A stretch of DNA of 64,000 nt from Palsa-504 sp963739615 (GCA_963739615.1 CAVUBD010000033.1:186001-250000), one strand, 5' to 3'; counted from the first letter of the stretch, positions 43,077-52,415 are shown. The notes: generated by a model from the sequence alone, not told the origin. A program made the numbers and translations.

Positions 43077-43380
43077 TCAGGGCCGGAGCGGCTCGCCGGC
43101 CAGCCAGGCCGCGCCGCGCTCGTACAGGCGCTGCACCTCGGGGCCGGCAGCCGCCGGTGAAGTGCAGGATGTTGACTCCCCGCGCCGCGCCTTCCCGGCT
43201 GACCTTGATGAAGTCCTCTTTCGGCCCCTGGAACCAGGTCGCCATCATGTAGCCGTCGTCGTGCCAGCAGGCCCGGAAGGCCTCCCAGTCCCCGGAGTCC
43301 CTGGCGCTCGCCCAGGTCTCGACGATGTCCCTGATAGCCAGGCGGTCTGCGATGGCGTCCATCTGGGCACGGTACGGCAT
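43077..43380 (-). pseudogene. SnoaL-like (NTF2-fold) gene with internal deletion
   Basis: From ATG 43380 the N-terminal half reads MPYRAQMDAIADRLAIRDIVETWASARDSG with W and D residues typical of a SnoaL-like NTF2 domain, up to VNILHFTGG. The C-terminal end (GPEVQRLYERGAAWLAGEP, stop at 43077-43079) lies in another frame only 20 bases on. About 60-80 central residues are missing, so the gene is internally deleted and frameshifted. It converges on the truncated MFS gene, whose 3' end is lost at the same place. Confidence 0.6.
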
Positions 43381-43466
43381 GACCGCAGGCGAGCACCACT
43401 GCTCGTTCGGGGTGAAACCGCTCGCAGTCGGCCCGCGATGACGGTGGCGGGCCATAGAATCGCCGC

Positions 43467-45317
43467 GTGGGTTTGCCCGGCAATGGAACCAGCGATGTGG
43501 CGGCCGACGTGCTGCGCCGGGTGTTCGGTTACGGCTCGTTCCGCGGGCAGCAGCAGGAGATCATCGAGCACGTCTGCGCCGGCGGGGACGCGGTCGCGCT
43601 GATGCCGACCGGCAGCGGCAAGTCGCTGTGCTACCAGATCCCGGCGCTGGTGCGCGAGGGCACCGGCGTGGTCATCTCGCCGCTGATCGCGCTCATGCAG
43701 GACCAGGTCGACGCGCTGACCGTGCTGGGCGTGCGGGCGGGGTTCCTCAACTCGACCCAGGATCCCGACGAACGGCGCGGGGTCGAGTACGCCTTTCTGG
43801 ACGGCAAGCTCGACCTGCTCTACCTGGCACCGGAACGGCTGCGGACCGAATCAACCCTGCGGCTGCTCGACCGGGGGGCGATATCGCTGTTCGCCATCGA
43901 CGAGGCGCACTGCGTGGCGCAGTGGGGACACGACTTCCGGCCCGATTACCTCGCGCTTTCCGTCCTGCACGAGCGGTGGCCAGCGGTGCCGCGGATCGCG
44001 GTGACCGCCACGGCGACGGAGCACACCCGGTCGGAGATCGCGTCCCGGCTCGCGCTGGGTGATGCCAGGCAATTCGTGGCGAGCTTCGACCGGCCCAACA
44101 TCCAGTACCGGATCGAGCCGAAGAACGAACCCAGGCGGCAGCTGCTGCGGCTGCTGCGGACCGAGCATGCGGGGGACGCGGGCATCGTCTACTGCCTGTC
44201 CAGGGCTTCGGTGGAGAAGACCGCTTCGTTCCTGGTCGCCGAGGGCTTCGGGGCGCTGCCGTATCACGCGGGGCTTGACTCGCGGACCCGGGCTTCGAAT
44301 CAGGCGCGGTTTTTGCGCGAGGACGGCCTGATCATGGTGGCGACGATCGCGTTCGGGATGGGCATCGATAAGCCGGACGTCCGTTTCGTCGCGCACCTCG
44401 ACCTGCCCAAGTCGGTCGAGGGGTACTATCAGGAAACGGGGCGGGCCGGACGTGACGGCACGCCGGCCACCGCGTGGCTGGCCTACGGACTGTCGGACGT
44501 GGTGCAGCAGCGGCGGATGATCGACGATTCCGAGGGCGATCTCGCGCACCGCCGCCGGCTCATGGCCCATCTCGACGCGATGCTCGCGCTGTGCGAGACG
44601 GCCGAGTGCCGCCGCGCGCAGATGCTCGCGTACTTCGGCGAGACCGGGGCGCCGGCCTGCGGGAACTGCGACACGTGCCTGGCGCCGCCTTCGCTCTGGG
44701 ACGGGACGGTGGCGGCGCAGAAGCTGCTCTCGACCGTGGTACGGCTCGGGCGGCTGGACGGGCCGTCGTTCGGGGCCGGGCAGCCGATCGACATCCTGCT
44801 TGGGAAGAAGACGCCGCGCGTGCTGTCGTACGGGCACGACGCGCTGCCGGTGTTCGGCATCGGCGGCGAGCTGAGCGACGGCGAGTGGCGGGGCGTGGTG
44901 CGCCAGCTGCTGGCCTGCGGGCTGCTCTCGGTCAAGGGTGATCACGGGACGCTGGCGCTGACCGATTGCAGCGCGGAGGTGCTGCGCGGGGAGCGGCAGG
45001 TCATGTTCCGGCGGGACCCGCCGAAGGTCGCGCCGCCGCCCCGCGCCGGGCGCCGGGCGGCACCGGCGCGGACGATCGCGGCGGAGCTGCCGGCTGAGGC
45101 GGAACCGCTGTTCGAGCGCTTGCGCGCCTGGCGGGCATCGGTCGCGAAGGAGAATGGCCTGCCCGCGTACGTGATCTTCCATGACGCAACCCTGCGGCAG
45201 ATCGCGGCTGCACCTCCGTCGAGCCTGGCCGAGCTCTCCAGCATCAGCGGCGTGGGCGAGACCAAGCTGGACCGGTACGGCCAGCAGGTCCTCGACGTCC
45301 TTAAAGGAAACGCATGA
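43467..45317 (+). CDS. recQ: ATP-dependent DNA helicase RecQ
   Basis: 616 residues. A superfamily 2 helicase unwinding recombination and fork intermediates. Walker A is MPTGSGKS (TGSGK 48-52), Walker B/DEAH box at 145-148 (IDEAHC), then DFRPDYL and TATATEHTRSEI. Helicase C contains GIDKPDVRFVAHLDLPKSVEGYYQETGRAGRDG. A zinc subdomain follows (CETAECRR and CGNCDTC), then a winged helix and a C-terminal HRDC domain (FERLRAWRASVAKENGLPAYVIFHD, SISGVGETKLDRYG). The start fits typical length, with a short Gly/Asn-rich leader. It overlaps the convergent kinase gene by 17 bp. Confidence 0.93.
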   Translation: MGLPGNGTSDVAADVLRRVFGYGSFRGQQQEIIEHVCAGGDAVALMPTGSGKSLCYQIPALVREGTGVVISPLIALMQDQVDALTVLGVRAGFLNSTQDPDERRGVEYAFLDGKLDLLYLAPERLRTESTLRLLDRGAISLFAIDEAHCVAQWGHDFRPDYLALSVLHERWPAVPRIAVTATATEHTRSEIASRLALGDARQFVASFDRPNIQYRIEPKNEPRRQLLRLLRTEHAGDAGIVYCLSRASVEKTASFLVAEGFGALPYHAGLDSRTRASNQARFLREDGLIMVATIAFGMGIDKPDVRFVAHLDLPKSVEGYYQETGRAGRDGTPATAWLAYGLSDVVQQRRMIDDSEGDLAHRRRLMAHLDAMLALCETAECRRAQMLAYFGETGAPACGNCDTCLAPPSLWDGTVAAQKLLSTVVRLGRLDGPSFGAGQPIDILLGKKTPRVLSYGHDALPVFGIGGELSDGEWRGVVRQLLACGLLSVKGDHGTLALTDCSAEVLRGERQVMFRRDPPKVAPPPRAGRRAAPARTIAAELPAEAEPLFERLRAWRASVAKENGLPAYVIFHDATLRQIAAAPPSSLAELSSISGVGETKLDRYGQQVLDVLKGNA

Positions 45318-46719
45318 CCTGAGTGCGGAAGGATGAGTCGAGCAGCGGCAGCAGCCTGCTGCTCTGGCCGTCCGCCGCGGTGAGCAGCGCGGCCACCGTG
45401 GCCGGCCTGACGAAGCCCAGCATCTGGGCCGCCTGCTGGACCCGCATGGCCTTGACCAGCGAAGCGGAGACCTTGACAGGCAACTCCATGATGACTGCGG
45501 CGGCTGTCCTGGCGCCCGTACGGCTGAGGATACGCACCGCATCTTCAGCCGGCATAGCGATGAGAACCGACGCGGCAGTGTCCGGTCTCAGGTGGCTCAT
45601 AGACCGGCTGATGTCGGTGGTAGAGAGCATCGGCAAGATCGTCGCGGCCGAGTCCGGGCGGGCCGCGGCGAGATCCTGCAGGAGCTCACCGCAGGCCGGG
45701 AGCGGGTAGCTGGCCAGGGCCTGCGCGGCTTGTTCGGCGGGCATGGCCAGTAGCATCGCCACTCGCGATTCCGTGCCGAGGCTCCCCAGAGCATCCCCCG
45801 GGTCAGCATCAGCGCGGCTGGTCCCGGCCGGCCGCAACGGCGCGGCCGCAGGCCGGTCCGGGCGGCGCCACGGTCCCGGCGCCGGCGCCGTGCTCAGGAT
45901 CGACTGCAGGACCGCGGTGAGCTCCCCCGCGCCCGCCCGCTTGGCCGGATCCTTGCGCAGCAGGCGGAGTATGACCTCGGCCAGCTTGCCTTGCCTGATA
46001 GGCCGGGGCGGATCGGCGCTGAGGATCGCGCCCACGATGGCCTCGGGGCTACGTTCGCCGTTCGGCCGGAACGGCGAATAGCCCTCGAGCGCGTAGAACA
46101 GCGTGACCCCCAGCGACCACAGGTCAGCCGCCGGGCCGATGTCATCGCGGGTCAGCCGCTCCGGCGCGAGGAACTCCGTGGTGCCCATCACCTTCTGGTA
46201 GCCGGTAAGCGACATGTCCCCGGCGATCTTGGCGATGCCGAAATCGACGAGGAAGATTGACCTGTCGTGGGCGACCACGATGTTCGCTGGCTTGACGTCC
46301 CGGTGCACCACGCGGGCCTCGTGTGCGGCGCCCAGCCCGCGCAGCACGGGCAGGCCGATCTCGGCGATCGTCCGCTCGTCCAGCCTGCGGCCTGAGCTGT
46401 TCGCGTCCTTGATGATGACTTCCAGCGACCGGCCCTTGATGTACTCCATCACGATCCACGGGTCACCGTTGACGTTAACGACGTCGTGAATGCCGACGAT
46501 GGAGGGATGCCGCACACGGGCCATGGCCACCGCCTCGCGCAACGCGCGCATCCGGCGCTCGTCCCAGTCCTCCCCGTCGGTATGGTGCATGAGCTCCTTC
46601 ACCGCGACCTCACGCTCGAGCTGGAGATCTTTTGCGAGCCACACGCTGCCCATGCCTCCCGAGCCGAGCTTGTGGACAAGCCGGTAGCGGCCGAGGAGAA
46701 CGCCCTGATCAGAGGTCAT
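45301..46719 (-). CDS. Serine/threonine protein kinase with C-terminal helical repeats
   Basis: 472 residues, no TM span. A Hanks-type kinase domain occupies 10-275: Gly loop GSGGMG (19-24), catalytic Lys41, HRDVKPANI (HRD 139-141), DFG 159-161, GTTEFLAPE. A Pro/Ala linker (280-315) leads to a tail (316-472) of repeated amphipathic helices with AMLLAMPAEQAAQAL, SVLIAMPAEDAVRIL and AVIMELPVKVSASL, which resembles the N-terminal helical domain of MgtE or FliG-like repeats. This is unusual for bacterial kinases, which mostly carry PASTA or sensor domains. ATG 46719 is 11 bp inside the upstream DUF4407 gene, so the two are translationally coupled. Likely a signalling component. Confidence 0.82.
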   Translation of the reverse strand: MTSDQGVLLGRYRLVHKLGSGGMGSVWLAKDLQLEREVAVKELMHHTDGEDWDERRMRALREAVAMARVRHPSIVGIHDVVNVNGDPWIVMEYIKGRSLEVIIKDANSSGRRLDERTIAEIGLPVLRGLGAAHEARVVHRDVKPANIVVAHDRSIFLVDFGIAKIAGDMSLTGYQKVMGTTEFLAPERLTRDDIGPAADLWSLGVTLFYALEGYSPFRPNGERSPEAIVGAILSADPPRPIRQGKLAEVILRLLRKDPAKRAGAGELTAVLQSILSTAPAPGPWRRPDRPAAAPLRPAGTSRADADPGDALGSLGTESRVAMLLAMPAEQAAQALASYPLPACGELLQDLAAARPDSAATILPMLSTTDISRSMSHLRPDTAASVLIAMPAEDAVRILSRTGARTAAAVIMELPVKVSASLVKAMRVQQAAQMLGFVRPATVAALLTAADGQSSRLLPLLDSSFRTQVMRFL

Positions 46720-48079
46720 CGTCGCTATAACGCAGTTCGATGCCGCCGCGGTGGCCGCCGGAGTCGGCGGCCGCACCGAGGTCCGGCAGCCCGCGGAACA
46801 TCTGGTCGAGCCGGGTTTCCTCCGCGGATTCACCGGGCCGGCCGACGTAAGGCTCAGTCTCCGCGCTGCTCAGCCATTCCGGCATCGCCGCCATCTGGGT
46901 ATGCGGTCGCCAGACGTCTTCCATCAGCACCTGACGCGCATCGCGGACGTCGTGCAGGGAAGCGGACACGTTCAGCGGCCGGGAAGAGACCCGGATCGCA
47001 TTCTGGGCATCCTTGAACTCCCGGCGCGCCCGCTGATCGAGAATCTTTTCGTAGTTTCCCGGCTTCTGCAGCAGCTTTACTGTCACTGGCAGACACTCAA
47101 TCACCAGGAACAACAGGAATATAAGCAGCCGTGCGCCGTTGAGCGTGACGTTCGTGCCGGAGAGCTGGTCAAGCGCCTCTAGCCTGATCAGGAGGCCGTT
47201 GGTGGAATTGTTCCGTGCCTCGAAGGTGTTCCGCAGCGTATTCTCCTGCGCCCTGGCGTTGCTGAGCTGCGCCTGGGCCCCCGGCAGGGCGGAGACCGCC
47301 TGCTCGTAACGGCTCTGGTCGGTCGCCGCGCTGTTGCCCGACAGCTGGCTCTCGCGCTGCTGTATCTGGCTGGTGAGCGTGCCGACCTGGGTTACCGCTT
47401 GCTGGTAGGAGTTCTGGCTCGCCTTCGCGAGCGGGCCGTTGCCCTTCACCGTGCAGCCCGCTCCGCCGTAAAGCTGGCATTGCCACTGCTGGTAATACTT
47501 CTGCTCAAGGGCCAGCTCGCTGGTCCGCTGCCTGGTCAGCGCCTGGACCTGCGGGTCAGTGCTCGGGTTGACGGTCGCGGCGCCCTTGGAGTCGACGACC
47601 TTCTCCAGGCCGGCGACCTGGCCGGTCCAGTAGGTGACCTGCTGATGGACCGTGCTGTTCTGCTGCTCGGCGAGGAACGCGCTGGCCTGCTGCTGCCTGA
47701 TCACGCTGACCTGGGTGTTGATCTCGGACTGAAAGATGCGCAGGACGAGCGGAGTGGAGATAAGCGTGCCGAGCAGCACGGCCAGGACCACCCGAGGCAG
47801 TGCTATCGCCCACTTGCGCGAGCCGTCGAGCGGCATCGAGGTCACAAGCCATCGGTCGATGCCCATGATGACCAGGCCCCACAGGACGGCGATCGGGAAC
47901 GCGAGAAACGGGTTAAGACCGAGCACGCTGGTCAGCGCGAACCACATCGACATTGTCGCGATGCCGCTGGTGATGAGGATGGCCCAGCCGAGACTCTGGA
48001 ATTTGAGGCGCTCTGTCGGACATAGCTCGAGAATTTCTTCTCGCGCCCCAGAAAGAGAGATGAGCAGCCTCTTCATCAT
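46709..48079 (-). CDS. DUF4407 coiled-coil membrane protein
   Basis: 456 residues from ATG 48079 (48094 is also open). Three spans near the N-terminus (LGWAILITSGIATMSMWFAL, ALLWGLVIMGIDRWLV-like and VVLAVLLGTLISTPLVL), then an extracytoplasmic Gln/Ala/Ser-rich coiled coil (residues about 120-320) with a Cys pair (CQLYGGAGC), then a fourth span (LLIFLLFLVIECLPVTVKLL) and a cytoplasmic Arg-rich tail. WGLVIMGIDRWLVTSM is the DUF4407 signature. The cytoplasmic C-terminus may contact the kinase next door, whose gene starts inside this one. It is divergent from the vWA/GTPase operon at 48280. Sensor role is inference. Confidence 0.78.
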   Translation of the reverse strand: MMKRLLISLSGAREEILELCPTERLKFQSLGWAILITSGIATMSMWFALTSVLGLNPFLAFPIAVLWGLVIMGIDRWLVTSMPLDGSRKWAIALPRVVLAVLLGTLISTPLVLRIFQSEINTQVSVIRQQQASAFLAEQQNSTVHQQVTYWTGQVAGLEKVVDSKGAATVNPSTDPQVQALTRQRTSELALEQKYYQQWQCQLYGGAGCTVKGNGPLAKASQNSYQQAVTQVGTLTSQIQQRESQLSGNSAATDQSRYEQAVSALPGAQAQLSNARAQENTLRNTFEARNNSTNGLLIRLEALDQLSGTNVTLNGARLLIFLLFLVIECLPVTVKLLQKPGNYEKILDQRARREFKDAQNAIRVSSRPLNVSASLHDVRDARQVLMEDVWRPHTQMAAMPEWLSSAETEPYVGRPGESAEETRLDQMFRGLPDLGAAADSGGHRGGIELRYSDDDL

Positions 48080-48279
48080 CCGCCCCTCTATCACAGTGGT
48101 CGGGTGTAGCGCGCGGAGCTACCGGGCATTCCAACCACAGCGTACTCAACGGGACAAGAGAGCTTGACCAGAGGTTATAGAGTGATTTTGCACGCATACG
48201 GGAGCATTGACACCATCCATCTCGCAGCCGGGGCGAGAACCGATAGGTATCGCCTTGCCTGCATTAGGCAGACGGCCGG

Positions 48280-50397
48280 GTGAGCGTCATGGACGAAGGC
48301 CTGGGTCAGGAGACTCTCTTCGAGGTTCTGGCCGCCAGGGTGAAGAGCCTGGCCGACAACATGGTCCTGATGATCGTCGAGTTCGCCGGGCCCGGCGTGG
48401 TGGCCTGGGAGGTACGCCGCGACCAGTGCGGAACGCCGCGAGGCCGCCACTGGCAGCCCGTGCCCTGGGGTGAGTTCTACGACCAGGACGCGCTGTCCGG
48501 AACCAGGCTCGGCCAGTTCATGCAGCGCTTCGACCGGCCTCGGCTGCTGCTGATCTGCAGCGAGACGCATGACCCGGCTGCCCGCCGGGCCTTCGCCATG
48601 GCCATGGCCATGGCGGACGGAACACCCGCGTTCGCCTGCCAGGAACGGTTCGAAGAGCTGCTCGGGCGCGTGCTCGCCGCCGCGCCGCTCACCCAGTGGT
48701 ATGAGCTCATTGCCCTGCGGCAGGCCCTGTCAGGCCGGCTCGTGTTCACCAGCATCCCGTTGTTCCCGCCCGGCGCCCGGCGCGGCGACAGGAAGCCGTT
48801 CTCCATCCGCTGCGAGCCGGGTGACGAGTACGGCACCGTGTTCGCACTGGCAGCGATTGAATCGGCGGACCGGAACCGGCTGCTGTCCTTGCAGTCGGTC
48901 AACCTGACCGCTGGGACGTACAACCTGACCGCCGAACTCCGGCGGCCCGGCGTCGTCCGCTTCGACGGCCTGCCGGCCACGCTACGGCCCGAAGGCCGGG
49001 GCTGGCCAGCCCTGATCGCCAGCGTGCCTGACCAACTCCACCCCCTGCACCCATCTCACCTCATCTGCGCGGTCGAGGTGAGCGGGACCGTCGCCCAGGT
49101 CCGGGATCGTCTGGACCGGGTCGACCAGCTCATCCGGACCGCCGCGCGCGGCACGGAGCAGCGGCTGAGCGTGTCGCTCATCACTTACGGTTCGCACGCG
49201 GTTCACTGGGATTCTCCCGGGGAACCCACCCGGGTGCTGACCTGGGCCCAGACTGGCGTGGAGGCACTGGAGCAGCTCTGGCGCCTGGAAGGCCGGGACG
49301 CGGCCGACATCGGGTACCCCCGAGCCGCCCAGCTCGAATGCGCGCTCACCGGGATCGCCGAGCGGCTGACCGGCCAGGAGGGACGTCCCGTGCTGGTGAC
49401 TGTCGGCTCCCGGCCTGCGTTCCCGCCCCGGGTCGACCCGAAAACCGAGATTATTCCGTGCCCGGACAAAAACGACTGGCGACGGGCCCTGCACCGGCTG
49501 CTCGAACACCCGGGGATCGCCTTCGGCGCCATCAGTGAGCATAACCCCGATGAGGGGATCTGGACGAGCCTAGGCAGCGATGCCTTCGCGCCGGTAAACG
49601 CCTTCGACCCGCGGCGCTTCGCGGCGGAGCTCGGCCTGGCGTCGGTCAATATTCCATTCCCGCTGGTGGGGTCCGAGCAGAGCGCGCCCGCGGACGGCAA
49701 GAGAGCAGCGGCCACGAGCGCCGAAAAGGACAGCGCGACCCGCTTCGTGGAGGAGATAGTGGGCATCGGCGCTTCGCACGTCACCATGCTCGAGCAGGAG
49801 ATCGAATTTCCCGGGGCGGACCCGAAAGCTGCCCGTAATGTGCCCGCACCGCTCAGATCTGATTCCGGCGACGTGCAGCTCGCAGCGCCTTTGCGCGATA
49901 ATGCTGCCAGCGTCCCGATCACCATCTACCTGTCCGAGGAAAGAATCCACCAGCAGGTAGAGGCAGCCGTCGAAGAGGTCCTGGCGAGGGCCGGGCTGCG
50001 AATCTACAGTCGCGAAGAACCGCGCGCCGGATCGTGGTTCCGCAGGATGTGGGCCACGAAGTCTGCCGTCGCCAGGGACGGCGGATTGCCTGCGGCGCGG
50101 ATGGCTGATGCACGGCCGCCCCTTAACGACGATACGGCCACGCTCATGGCCAATCGCGGGCTGGTTATTACGGCCTTGCAGCCCACCGGGCATGCGGTCG
50201 TCCGGGTGGGGGCCGTGCTAATCGTGAAGGCGCAGGGGATTATCAGCGTCCGCCAGCTGACAGCGGCGCAGCAGGCCTTGCTTGAACGCCGGCCCCGGCT
50301 CGCCGCCGCCCCGGGCGAGATACTGGCAGCGCTCACCGGACTGCCATCAGATGAGACAATGGGCGGCATGGACTTTCCGCACGGTAGCGCAGGCTGA
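48280..50397 (+). CDS. 705-residue protein with vWA-like domain and C-terminal conflict-associated-like domain
   Basis: No named family covers the whole protein. Residues 1-200 are alpha/beta-like with unknown identity. Residues 258-380 read as a vWA-like domain: LICAVEVSGTVAQVRDRLDRVD (MIDAS-like ExSxT at 266-270, with Glu for the usual Asp), SLITYGSHAVHW, LECALTGIAERL and RPVLVTVGSRPAFPP. Residues 547-690 (ITIYLSEERIHQQVEAAVEEVL, GSWFRRM, ALQPTGHAVVRVGAVLIVKAQG, RQLTAAQQALLERRPRLA) match a small domain I remember from many Streptomyces unknown proteins, in separate genes there; unverified. GTG 48280 or ATG 48289 is the start. It is followed after two bases by the GTPase, so vWA and GTPase probably form one complex. 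Confidence 0.65.
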   Translation: MSVMDEGLGQETLFEVLAARVKSLADNMVLMIVEFAGPGVVAWEVRRDQCGTPRGRHWQPVPWGEFYDQDALSGTRLGQFMQRFDRPRLLLICSETHDPAARRAFAMAMAMADGTPAFACQERFEELLGRVLAAAPLTQWYELIALRQALSGRLVFTSIPLFPPGARRGDRKPFSIRCEPGDEYGTVFALAAIESADRNRLLSLQSVNLTAGTYNLTAELRRPGVVRFDGLPATLRPEGRGWPALIASVPDQLHPLHPSHLICAVEVSGTVAQVRDRLDRVDQLIRTAARGTEQRLSVSLITYGSHAVHWDSPGEPTRVLTWAQTGVEALEQLWRLEGRDAADIGYPRAAQLECALTGIAERLTGQEGRPVLVTVGSRPAFPPRVDPKTEIIPCPDKNDWRRALHRLLEHPGIAFGAISEHNPDEGIWTSLGSDAFAPVNAFDPRRFAAELGLASVNIPFPLVGSEQSAPADGKRAAATSAEKDSATRFVEEIVGIGASHVTMLEQEIEFPGADPKAARNVPAPLRSDSGDVQLAAPLRDNAASVPITIYLSEERIHQQVEAAVEEVLARAGLRIYSREEPRAGSWFRRMWATKSAVARDGGLPAARMADARPPLNDDTATLMANRGLVITALQPTGHAVVRVGAVLIVKAQGIISVRQLTAAQQALLERRPRLAAAPGEILAALTGLPSDETMGGMDFPHGSAG

Positions 50398-50399
50398 GC

Positions 50400-51353
50400 A
50401 TGCCGTCCGGCCGAGTTCCCGCCAGCCACAGCATCACGATGTGGGGGCCGCCGTCCACAGGTAAGACGACATTCCTCGCTGCCCTCAGCGTCGCGCTGAT
50501 CCGGCGCGGGCCGGTATGGCGGGTCAGGGGTGAGAGCGAGGACTCGACCAAGAGGCTGATCGAGCTGACCACCGGGCTCACAGACGCCCGCGGGTTTCCC
50601 CAGGCGACGGAGGGCATCGGGCATTACAGGTGGGCGCTGGAGGGACGGGTCAAGCGCCGCGTCCGGCGCTGGTGGCTCGGCTTCCGGCAGCAGGAGGAGG
50701 ACGTCAGCATCTCCCTGGACCTAGTGGATCCGCAGGGCAAGCTGGCCAGCTCGAGTATGCAGGACCGCACTGCGCAGGGTGACCTCATCGCGAACCTGGA
50801 AAGCAGCAACGGTATCGTCTTTCTCTTCGACCCCATCAGGGAGTTCGACAAGGGTGACGCGTTCGAGCACACCTTCGGCGTTCTCGAGCAGCTGTCCCAG
50901 CGAGCCAAGGGTGCCTCGGGGAGGCGGCTGCCGCACTACGTGGCAGTGTGCGTCACGAAGTTCGACGAAGTCCGGGTGATCGCCACGGCCGAGAAGCTGG
51001 GCCTGCTCGGCTATGACCCCGACGCGCCCGGGTTCCCGCGGGTAGCCGACGAGGATGCGCGGGAACTTTTCGCCGAGCTCTGCAACGTGTCGCGCAACGG
51101 CAACGGGGAACTGGTGCTGAACCTGCTAGAGCAGCACTTCCGGGCCGACAGGATCAGGTACTTCGTCACCTCGGCCATCGGCTTCTATGTGGACCCGCGC
51201 AAAGGCAGGTTCGACCCCGACGACTACCAGAACCGCGTGCAGCCGGATCCGGCTAAGCCGGAAGCGCGGATCCGGGGTGCGATCCATCCGATCAACGTGG
51301 TGGAGCCGGTCTTGTGGCTCAGCCAGAGACTGGTCAGGGAACCGGGAGAATAG
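50400..51353 (+). CDS. P-loop GTPase, TRAFAC-like (DO-GTPase2-like)
   Basis: 317 residues. Walker A GPPSTGKTT at 16-24, switch I Thr in GFPQAT (about 70), G3 DPQG at 110-113 and G4 VTKFD at 185-189 define a complete G domain, so GTP is the likely nucleotide. The pattern (GKTTFLAALSVAL, FPQAT, DLVDPQG) resembles the double-GTPase family of multi-gene conflict systems in actinobacteria and bacteria with complex life cycles; I cannot confirm the second domain. There is no TM span. It starts two bases after the vWA-like gene and seven bases before the next one, so it is the middle gene of a three- or four-gene operon. Confidence 0.78.
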   Translation: MPSGRVPASHSITMWGPPSTGKTTFLAALSVALIRRGPVWRVRGESEDSTKRLIELTTGLTDARGFPQATEGIGHYRWALEGRVKRRVRRWWLGFRQQEEDVSISLDLVDPQGKLASSSMQDRTAQGDLIANLESSNGIVFLFDPIREFDKGDAFEHTFGVLEQLSQRAKGASGRRLPHYVAVCVTKFDEVRVIATAEKLGLLGYDPDAPGFPRVADEDARELFAELCNVSRNGNGELVLNLLEQHFRADRIRYFVTSAIGFYVDPRKGRFDPDDYQNRVQPDPAKPEARIRGAIHPINVVEPVLWLSQRLVREPGE

Positions 51354-51360
51354 CCCGGCC

Positions 51361-52353
51361 ATGGGGAACGGAACCGTCCAGGTCACGGCAGAGTGGGCGC
51401 TATGGGGCAAAGAACCCCACGATGCCGAATACCGGCTGCTGCAGTGCAGCGACGGCACGGTCGGCCCGGACAACTTCGAAGAGATCATCACCCGCTACTC
51501 GCCGGGTACGCTGGATGACCTTCCGCAGGCCGCGGTCGCCTGGCTAGGCAATGAACGGCAGAACTACCTGGCGATGACCATCCACCGGGCGCCCGAGCAG
51601 CTGCTGTACGACGCCAGCGGCAGGAAGGTCGTGCTCACGTACTGCTTCTGTGTGCCGTTCCACGAACTTGCCGCCGGAACGGTGTCTTACCGCGCCATGT
51701 ACGAGGGTTTCCGCAGCGAGCAGCTTCCGGCCGCTGACCGGGCCGGAATCAAGGTCGAGCTGCCCATCATGGACCCTCGCGTGCACGGCCGCGGAATGGC
51801 CATGCACGTAGCGGAATTGCTGCTGACAGAAAAACCGGTATGCATTCTCGGGGCGGATGAGATCAGCCTGGACGCGCGCTTGGGCTTCTTCGACTCGGTC
51901 ATGACACTGCTGCCCTACGGCATGCGCGGCCGGCTGTCCGCCGCGACCTGGACGAGCAGCATTTTCGACGAGCACAAGTTCCGGTTGTTTTTCTCCAGTG
52001 CGCCGCGCTGGGGGGACGATCACGTGCTGACCTGGGATCCAGGCCGCCGGATAGCTATCAGGAACGACGTTAACAGCTATGCGGGCTGGCTCAACACCGA
52101 CGTGCAGGCCAACGTGAGCCTGCTGGCCACGCTGACAGAACCAACCGGATTCCACCAGCCCGAAATCGCCCAGCTGATGGATAGGTTGCAAGATCTCCAG
52201 CGGCAGGCGGCGGCGGCGCGGTACGACGCGGACACTCCCTATTCATCCCCATACACCGTCGGCACGAAATGGCCCGCCAGGAAACGATCCCGTAAGGCGC
52301 TGCCCGCGACCAAGCCGATGCCCGCGGCCGCGCCCGCCGCGGGGCACCGCTGA
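51361..52353 (+). CDS. Unknown protein in GTPase operon (GAP1-like N-terminus?)
   Basis: 330 residues, not of a family I can name with confidence. The N-terminus VTAEWALWGKEPHDAEYRLLQCSDGTVGPDNFEEIITRYSPGTL, then YFCVPFHEL-like TYCFCVPFHELAAGTVSYRAMYEGF, and PVCILGADEISLDARLGFFDSVMTLLPYGMRGRLSAATWTSS are compositionally typical of the GTPase-associated proteins (GAP1 group) that accompany DO-GTPases, and similar proteins occur next to GTPases in Streptomyces as I remember them. The C-terminal 40 residues are Lys/Arg/Pro/Ala-rich. Its place immediately after the GTPase supports a partner role. Confidence 0.6.
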   Translation: MGNGTVQVTAEWALWGKEPHDAEYRLLQCSDGTVGPDNFEEIITRYSPGTLDDLPQAAVAWLGNERQNYLAMTIHRAPEQLLYDASGRKVVLTYCFCVPFHELAAGTVSYRAMYEGFRSEQLPAADRAGIKVELPIMDPRVHGRGMAMHVAELLLTEKPVCILGADEISLDARLGFFDSVMTLLPYGMRGRLSAATWTSSIFDEHKFRLFFSSAPRWGDDHVLTWDPGRRIAIRNDVNSYAGWLNTDVQANVSLLATLTEPTGFHQPEIAQLMDRLQDLQRQAAAARYDADTPYSSPYTVGTKWPARKRSRKALPATKPMPAAAPAAGHR

Positions 52354-52415
52354 CGGGGGAACGACGTCATAAGGTATGGCGCCGTAAACAGGCGCGGGAC
52401 ACCAGGGCGCTGGCC

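Noticed and set aside
51187..51360. Upstream extension of the 330-residue protein gene
   Set aside because: The open frame before 51361 overlaps the GTPase coding region and has poor coding character; ATG 51361 is the natural start.
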